Position numbers and translations under genes: made by a program | Shown here: piece after piece, positions 4,974 through 9,115 of the stretch | Layout of the letters: the number at the start of each line of letters is the position of its first letter | How positions within the stretch are numbered: the stretch's first letter is position 1 | Notes under the pieces: model-generated | Told to the model about the DNA's origin: nothing | What the model saw: the letters and a program-made list of their open reading frames with translations, nothing else | Databases searched by the model: none | Source: Deinococcales bacterium | GTDB taxonomy: Bacteria; Deinococcota; Deinococci; Deinococcales; Deinococcaceae | Direction: 5' to 3' | DNA length: 9,115 bases | NCBI GenBank assembly: GCA_025359705.1 | Contig: JANYFS010000591.1 | Span: forward strand, 1-9,115

Positions 4974-7717
4974 TGTCTTCGGTCTATCAAACTACCGTAA
5001 AACTGCTTAGCGACCTGATTCCCACACGGGCGCTCGAGGTAACGTTGCAGGAAGCCGCCAAGCAAAGTGGCAAAACTGCCGATCAACTGACCGTGCGCGA
5101 TGTGGAAAAAATCCTCAAAAGTACGGTGTACCGCCAATTGCAATTGAGCGTGCCTGCGGCACTTGCCAAAAGCCGCATTCAGCAAACCATCAATGCCCTA
5201 GCCGACCTCGAGACGGGAACCGAAGGCGGGGATATTAAGTCCACCTCGAGCAAAACCCAGGTTCCAGACGATACTTTGGCAAAGCAAGAGCAGCAAATTA
5301 CCAGCTTTGACGAGACGGTACGCAAGTTCAGTTTGTATTTCGACTGGCCCGAGACCCAAAAATTTCGTTCGTTGTTGGGGGTAATCCGCGACGAACACGC
5401 CGCAGGCCGTAGTATTCCCAATTTGATTCGGGATGCGGGCGTTCTCAAAGACAGCCTAGACCGCAAACTTGCCGAGCTGTTGGTCAATCAGGCTCGAGAT
5501 TTGAGCGAGCTGAAGGCCGACTATGACCGGGTGAAGTCGATTGGTGGCCCCAAAGTGCGCCGTTTGGATACCCTGATCGGGCAAGTTGGTTTGGAGCAGG
5601 AACGGGGGACTTTGGCCCCCGCCGAAATTGACCGCGCCCGCAAACTGGCCTCCGAACTCCGCAAATTGGTGGAATCTTCGGTGATGAGTTCGCCCACTTC
5701 ACCAACCTCCATGCATATCGAAACAGGACCGCCGCGTTCGCCCGATGGCACGCCTTCCACCGAATTTATTTTTGACATCGAAACTGATGTGGATATTGAG
5801 ATCGACTTTGGAGCCTTGAGTACCGAACTATCCCCCGAGCAAGGGGTCAAACTGCTCGAGATAGACCTGATCGAAGAAGGTCGCAAATTGGAGGCACTGG
5901 CCCAAGAATTCTCCGATGCACTTGCCAATAGCACCACCCTGAAAACCCGTTTTGATGATCTGCAAAAGCGCCACGAACAGCGCGAATTGGTGACTCAAGA
6001 TCTCGAGAGTTTGCGCCGCGACATCAAAACCACCCTCGAGAGCCTGCAAAAAGAGCAACGCAGCAGCTTGGAAGGTTTGCTGGTTCGTCTGAATGCAGTC
6101 AAAGACAGTGGAGTGGACATCTCCAGCGCCCTGCTGACCGCGCAAATTGCCGATGGAACCTTGCTGGGCGGGGTTTTGATCAGCAGCGAACTGAAAAATC
6201 TTGCCGAAACCGTTTCCACCCTCGAGCGCCAAGGCGAAGCCGCTCAGAAAAACAAAGTGGAAAACCAGGCCCGCCTCGAGCGATTGTTGGTACGCCAGCG
6301 CGATGCCCTCGAGGAATACGCCCTGCTGGGTTCCAGCGTGGAAAGTCCTGAACTATCACGTTTGCGTCAAGAATTGCAAACCACTACCAGCAAGGGGGCA
6401 GGGGCCGAAGAAACCTTACGGGCCTTCCTCGAGGAGCAGTCTAGGGCCATCGCTGCCCAAACCGAAAAAGGAACCCGCGCCCAAATTCGCAGCCTGAAAA
6501 ACCGTTTGGATGCCCTGCCCGAGTTGCCCGAATTGGCAGACCGTATTGGTACTGCGGTGGGCAGCCTGACCGACGCACTCAAAGAAGCCGAAGCGGGCAA
6601 AGAACCTGCGGGCTTGCACGATCTGATGATCAAAGTGGCTTTGGTCTTGGGCGACGCTTCGCAAGGGGTCTTTGCACGGCTCGAGCAGCTCGAGGAACAG
6701 GCCCGCGAAATCGAAAATCGCACCCTTGCCGAGCGCATTGCCGCGCTCAAAGGTACCGAACCTTACCCCGATTTGGCAGCCCTCAGCAACGAGGTCATGG
6801 CAGCCCGTCAAAGCCATCAGCTCGATCAGCAGCGTGAATTGCGTGAGATCGAAAGTTCTGCCGCCCAATACCAAGTGCTAACAGGGTACAGCGAACTGAT
6901 GGCCCAAGTTGAAAGCGCCCGCGCCCAATTGCAAGAAGGCATGGTGCTGGATCTCTCCGAAATCTGGGCCAATCTGGAAAACCTCTCCAGCCAAGCCGAA
7001 GATGAACGCGCCTCGCTGGACTCGAGGGCCGAACACATTGCCGAAGAGTACCACCGAATGCGTGGACTCGAGGGCGACACCGTGCAAATGCTGGGCCGCC
7101 TGAGCAAGCAGGTCACAGACCGCAAAGCCTTGGGCCAGATGTCGGTTGAAGCCATGAAAGCCTATGTGGAAGTGATCGAACGCGCCGAAGCCCTGCTGGG
7201 CGAAGCTCAAGCCGAATACGAAGCGGGCCAAGCGGTCTTGGAAAACCTGTCTTCGGGCAATGCCCTCGAGGGGTTGCTGGATATTTTCAATGCCTTTACC
7301 TTTGGCGATGAACCTGTGACAGCAGGTACCTCAGTCAAAAAAGAAGAAGTGGCCCCAGTCATCATCGACAAGGTGGAAGGCGCACTCAAAGACTATCTAC
7401 AAAACTTAGTGGACGACCCTGGTATTTCGGCGGTGGCCTTGATCCAAGAAGGCGACCTTAAGTTTGGACGTTTTTCGGCTCGAGGCACCGAATTGGTCGG
7501 GGATCTGGTCAAATTTTTTGGAGAAATCTCCGAAGAAATGGGCCGTCAAATGCCCCGCATGATCACCCTCGAGCATAGCAACGGAGCCGCTATTGTGATG
7601 CTATTCCCCGACAGTCGCGTGCAAGTGCTGCTAAACGCGGTGACGGTAACACAATCCACCCGTTTGCTGGGTCTGATGCAGCAAAAAGGGTACTCCGAAT
7701 TGGGGAAATTGTTGTAA
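4973..7717 (+). CDS. Large coiled-coil protein with N-terminal helical domain and C-terminal roadblock-like domain
   Basis: Not recognised by name. From the start at 4973 the protein has 914 residues; an ATG at 4901 would add 24 low-complexity ones. I prefer 4973 because its N-terminus (MSSVYQTT) aligns with that of the first roadblock protein (MANLVYNM). Residues 1-80 are the shared helical domain, 100-240 further helices, 240-285 a Pro/Ser-rich then acidic linker (FDIETDVDIEIDFG), 285-765 a long Glu/Leu/Arg/Gln-rich coiled coil, and 795-914 a roadblock-like alpha/beta domain (strand ISAVALIQ, helix 840-859, strands 863-889, helix 894-904). No signal peptide or membrane segment is seen, so it should be cytoplasmic. 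I infer a filament-like or spacer scaffold that may pair with the other roadblock protein. It resembles SMC proteins only in coiled-coil content; no Walker motif is present. Confidence 0.75.
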   Translation: MSSVYQTTVKLLSDLIPTRALEVTLQEAAKQSGKTADQLTVRDVEKILKSTVYRQLQLSVPAALAKSRIQQTINALADLETGTEGGDIKSTSSKTQVPDDTLAKQEQQITSFDETVRKFSLYFDWPETQKFRSLLGVIRDEHAAGRSIPNLIRDAGVLKDSLDRKLAELLVNQARDLSELKADYDRVKSIGGPKVRRLDTLIGQVGLEQERGTLAPAEIDRARKLASELRKLVESSVMSSPTSPTSMHIETGPPRSPDGTPSTEFIFDIETDVDIEIDFGALSTELSPEQGVKLLEIDLIEEGRKLEALAQEFSDALANSTTLKTRFDDLQKRHEQRELVTQDLESLRRDIKTTLESLQKEQRSSLEGLLVRLNAVKDSGVDISSALLTAQIADGTLLGGVLISSELKNLAETVSTLERQGEAAQKNKVENQARLERLLVRQRDALEEYALLGSSVESPELSRLRQELQTTTSKGAGAEETLRAFLEEQSRAIAAQTEKGTRAQIRSLKNRLDALPELPELADRIGTAVGSLTDALKEAEAGKEPAGLHDLMIKVALVLGDASQGVFARLEQLEEQAREIENRTLAERIAALKGTEPYPDLAALSNEVMAARQSHQLDQQRELREIESSAAQYQVLTGYSELMAQVESARAQLQEGMVLDLSEIWANLENLSSQAEDERASLDSRAEHIAEEYHRMRGLEGDTVQMLGRLSKQVTDRKALGQMSVEAMKAYVEVIERAEALLGEAQAEYEAGQAVLENLSSGNALEGLLDIFNAFTFGDEPVTAGTSVKKEEVAPVIIDKVEGALKDYLQNLVDDPGISAVALIQEGDLKFGRFSARGTELVGDLVKFFGEISEEMGRQMPRMITLEHSNGAAIVMLFPDSRVQVLLNAVTVTQSTRLLGLMQQKGYSELGKLL

Positions 7718-7773
7718 AGCAGTTATTCGTTATTTGTGATCCGTTTTTCGTTTAAAGCCTGATCACATGGCTT

Positions 7774-7813
7774 GGGTGGATAAATCATTTTAAATGAAGT
7801 GATTTATCCGCTT
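7774..7813 (+). terminator. Terminator-like hairpin after the coiled-coil gene
   Basis: Arms GGATAAATCA (7778-7787) and TGATTTATCC (7800-7809) are perfect complements. Inner wobble and A-T pairs continue to a loop AAAT at 7792-7795, and outer pairs include G7776-C7811. The T-rich stretch CTTATTT (7814-7820) follows. The stem is AT-rich, which is weak for an intrinsic terminator, but the site, 60 bases after the stop and before an unrelated housekeeping gene, fits termination of the block. Confidence 0.45.
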
Positions 7814-7824
7814 CTTATTTCGGT

Positions 7825-7914
7825 ACATGCTCTAAATACACGGGATGTTTTAGATGCACAGGATGTTTTAGATGCACAGGATGTTATCCATGCACAGGAT
7901 CTTTTAAATGCGGC
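7825..7914 (+). repeat. 18-bp tandem repeat containing the tsaE ribosome binding site and start
   Basis: Units of 18 bases, consensus GGATGTTTTAGATGCACA, lie at 7843-7860, 7861-7878 and 7879-7896, with degenerate copies at 7825-7842 and 7897-7914. The first two full copies are identical. The last copy supplies AGGA at 7896-7899 and the ATG of tsaE at 7908. Every full copy holds AGGA and ATG at the same spacing, so the array looks like repeated duplication of a translation start region. In the tsaE frame the copies spell short ATG-to-stop frames directly abutting each other. Confidence 0.9.
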
Positions 7915-8327
7915 TTGGAGAAAGTCAAATCCTCGAGTCTTCAGAAGCACAACAGGCTTTTGGCAAAGCCCTAGCTCCCAGCCTCGAGCGGGGAGCCATT
8001 GTATTTCTCGAGGGGGATTTGGGGGCGGGTAAAACCACCCTGATCCAAGGCTTTTTGCAGGGTTTGGATTTTGTCGGCGAAGTCAATAGCCCCACCTACG
8101 CCCTGATGCAGCACTACCCCACCCCACACGGTCTGGTGTTGCATGTGGATGCCTACCGGGTGCGCGATCCCCTCGAGCTGTGGAGTATGGGCCTAGAGGA
8201 ATACCTCGAGGAAGCAAGGGCCAGTTTTCTCGAGTGGGGCGAATCTTTTTATGGCAGCTTCCCCGAAGCCTGGATTTTACGGCTCGAGCATGTTGCACAA
8301 GGCCGAAAGATCACTCGAGTGCGTTAG
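7908..8327 (+). CDS. tsaE: TsaE, ATPase of tRNA N6-threonylcarbamoyladenosine synthesis
   Basis: TsaE is the ATPase that works with TsaB and TsaD to transfer threonylcarbamoyl to A37 of ANN-decoding tRNAs in the cytoplasm. The 139-residue protein has the family marks: Walker A GDLGAGKT (36-43), SPTY (61-64), HVDAYR (79-84, Walker B-like with the D-x-Y-R pattern), and the late acidic motif EWGE (109-112). Length is typical of the family. The ATG at 7908 follows AGGA at 7896-7899 with 8-base spacing and directly follows an upstream in-frame TAA (7905-7907). Neighbours are not tRNA-modification genes. The gene is the densest in CTCGAG: eight copies, seven of them in Leu-Glu codon pairs. Confidence 0.93.
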   Translation: MRLGESQILESSEAQQAFGKALAPSLERGAIVFLEGDLGAGKTTLIQGFLQGLDFVGEVNSPTYALMQHYPTPHGLVLHVDAYRVRDPLELWSMGLEEYLEEARASFLEWGESFYGSFPEAWILRLEHVAQGRKITRVR

Positions 8328-8337
8328 GTTGGTAGGT

Positions 8338-8374
8338 TATGGCGTTTAACCATCCAAATGAACAGCACGCCATA
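8338..8374. repeat. Inverted repeat after tsaE
   Basis: TATGGCGT at 8338-8345 and ACGCCATA at 8367-8374 are perfect 8-base complements around a 21-base loop, starting ten bases after the tsaE stop. No T-run follows, so a terminator call is weak. An operator for the downstream lipoprotein gene is the alternative. Confidence 0.35.
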
Positions 8375-8443
8375 GACCGCACATAATGGGCAACACACAA
8401 CGAATCATCAACCCCTTCTTATCCAAACCCTCGAGTCAGCCTT

Positions 8444-8449
8444 TATACT
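8444..8449 (+). promoter_or_regulatory. Possible -10 element of the lipoprotein gene
   Basis: TATACT matches the -10 consensus at five of six positions and lies 19 bases before the start codon, so the leader would be very short. No good -35 is seen (TTATCC at 8419-8424 is poor and 19 bases away). Called on the -10 match and position only. Confidence 0.3.
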
Positions 8450-8456
8450 TTGGCTC

Positions 8457-8461
8457 GAGGT
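8457..8461 (+). promoter_or_regulatory. Ribosome binding site of the lipoprotein gene, built from a CTCGAG copy
   Basis: GAGGT lies seven bases before the ATG at 8469. Its GAG is the right half of the CTCGAG copy at 8454-8459, so the iterated palindrome overlaps the translation signal. It is the only Shine-Dalgarno-like string near this start. Confidence 0.5.
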
Positions 8462-8468
8462 AATTCAC

Positions 8469-9115
8469 ATGAGCTATCGCCCTACTCTGATTGCACTACT
8501 TGGACTTTCACTCAGCTTAGCAAGTTGCGGTGGCGGAAGCACCACACCACCCAAAGACCCCGACCCTGTCGTTCCTACTACAGTCACCGTGCAAGGTAGC
8601 ATTTCCGAGTGGAAAGGTGGAGCAGGCAGCTTATCGGTTTTGTCCAGCGACTCGAGCGAAGTGGCTCAAACCACCGTGGCAGAATCGGGAAGCTTTTCAA
8701 TCAATTTACCCAAAGATCCCACTGCACTTAAAGCCTTCTCCATTGATAGCTTAAACAAACCGCTTTCGGGTGGATATAGCTGTTCAATCACTAAAAATAC
8801 TGTTACCGTTGGGGATAGTCAAACCAAGGTACTCGAGATCTCGAGCGCTAAATTTACCAAAAATAGCATCACGACTTCGCTGAATATCACCAAGCTGACG
8901 CTTTCCTTCAATTCTCTGCCCCCAATTTTAAGCACAACTACTATTTCGGGATCGGAATATATTTATGCGGATCGGCCTACTACAGTAAAAGGGTTATTTG
9001 AAGCCACCTGCACCCAATCTACATCTCTTTCTTTGCCTAAAACGCAAAAGGTCAGTTTGAATATTGATCTCAATTACGTCAAAGGGTGGAATGTTCAAGA
9101 AATCAAAGCCTCGAG
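8469..9115 (+). CDS. Lipoprotein of unknown function, 3' end beyond the window
   Basis: The frame is open from ATG 8469 to the right edge, giving 215 complete codons and no stop, so the gene is partial. The N-terminus is a short bacterial lipoprotein signal: Arg4, hydrophobic core LIALLGLSLS, lipobox L17-A-S-C20, then GGGS. Cys20 should be lipidated and the protein anchored on the outside of the cytoplasmic or outer membrane. After a Pro/Asp/Thr linker (25-38) the chain is rich in Ser, Thr and alternating hydrophobic residues, suggesting beta-sandwich folding. Cys104 and Cys180 could form a disulphide. No catalytic motif is visible. Codon use is more AT-rich than in tsaE. It contains four CTCGAG copies, two overlapping a 14-base palindrome (8832-8845). 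Confidence 0.8.
   Translation, partial: MSYRPTLIALLGLSLSLASCGGGSTTPPKDPDPVVPTTVTVQGSISEWKGGAGSLSVLSSDSSEVAQTTVAESGSFSINLPKDPTALKAFSIDSLNKPLSGGYSCSITKNTVTVGDSQTKVLEISSAKFTKNSITTSLNITKLTLSFNSLPPILSTTTISGSEYIYADRPTTVKGLFEATCTQSTSLSLPKTQKVSLNIDLNYVKGWNVQEIKAS

Larger units (their letters stand above)
1..9115. repeat. Highly iterated palindrome CTCGAG, 54 copies across the window
   Basis: By hand count the 6-bp palindrome CTCGAG occurs 54 times, about one per 170 bases; chance gives about two. Forty-seven copies lie in genes and seven in intergenic DNA (starts 121, 289, 1235, 4673, 4712, 8430, 8454). Within genes 32 are read as CTC-GAG (Leu-Glu), 11 as N-TCG-AG (Ser, mostly Ser-Ser) and 4 with the central CGA read as Arg, so codon preference alone does not explain them. 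In the coiled-coil gene 14 of 19 Leu-Glu pairs use CTCGAG, and in tsaE 7 of 8, although GAA and CTG/TTG look commoner elsewhere. The densest cluster is in tsaE (eight copies from 7932 to 8319). The pattern is directly visible; its function is unknown. Confidence 0.95.

Noticed and set aside
5828..6874. Long reverse-strand frames inside the coiled-coil gene (5828-6232, 6416-6874 and others)
   Set aside because: They are antisense shadows of a long coding region with consistent + strand protein features; no ribosome binding sites or motifs support them.
5825..7270. SMC or RecN-type ATPase suggested by the long coiled coil
   Set aside because: No Walker A, Walker B or ABC signature is present at either end; the ends are a helical domain and a roadblock-like domain.
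7799..8032. 77-codon frame encoding DVLDAQ repeats
   Set aside because: Its second half lies out of frame inside tsaE. The open frame follows from the 18-bp repeat length; kept only as a note in the mini-cistron finding.

Overview
The window looks like a chromosomal piece from a bacterium of the Deinococcota (Deinococcus/Thermus/Meiothermus relatives). This is a moderate-confidence guess from the style of the TsaE and lipoprotein sequences and the mixed base composition, not from a marker gene. All convincing genes are on the + strand. I see no rRNA, tRNA, CRISPR array, transposase or phage gene.

Layout: an AT-rich leader region with a REP-like palindrome (1-318); a PAP2-family membrane lipid phosphatase (319-1167); a 408-base gap ending in an 11-bp tandem repeat; then a three-gene block. 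The block holds a 463-residue protein with an N-terminal helical domain, a long acidic linker and a C-terminal roadblock/LC7-like domain (1576-2967). A membrane protein follows it, with a signal peptide and three predicted C-terminal membrane segments, overlapping the first gene by 4 bases (2964-4658). After a repeat- and hairpin-bearing gap comes a 914-residue coiled-coil protein (best start 4973, end 7717). This last protein begins with the same helical domain and also ends in a roadblock-like domain. Next are a terminator-like hairpin, an 18-bp tandem repeat made of mini reading frames, the tRNA t6A-modification ATPase gene tsaE (7908-8327), and a lipoprotein gene that runs off the right edge (8469-9115).

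The two roadblock proteins share both ends and differ in the middle: a flexible acidic linker in one, a roughly 480-residue coiled coil in the other. The membrane protein between them has most of its mass outside the cytoplasm and a short acidic-aromatic tail predicted to be inside. I infer a membrane-associated scaffold or polarity apparatus that I do not recognise as any named system. Roadblock proteins are often partners of Ras-like GTPases (MglB with MglA), but no GTPase is encoded here.

The strongest sequence-level signal is the palindrome CTCGAG. I count 54 copies in 9.1 kb where about two are expected by chance. They occur in all three codon frames and in intergenic DNA. This resembles the logic of the cyanobacterial HIP1 element, with a different sequence. 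The window also carries four unrelated short tandem repeats (11, 13, 15 and 18 bp), all at gene boundaries.
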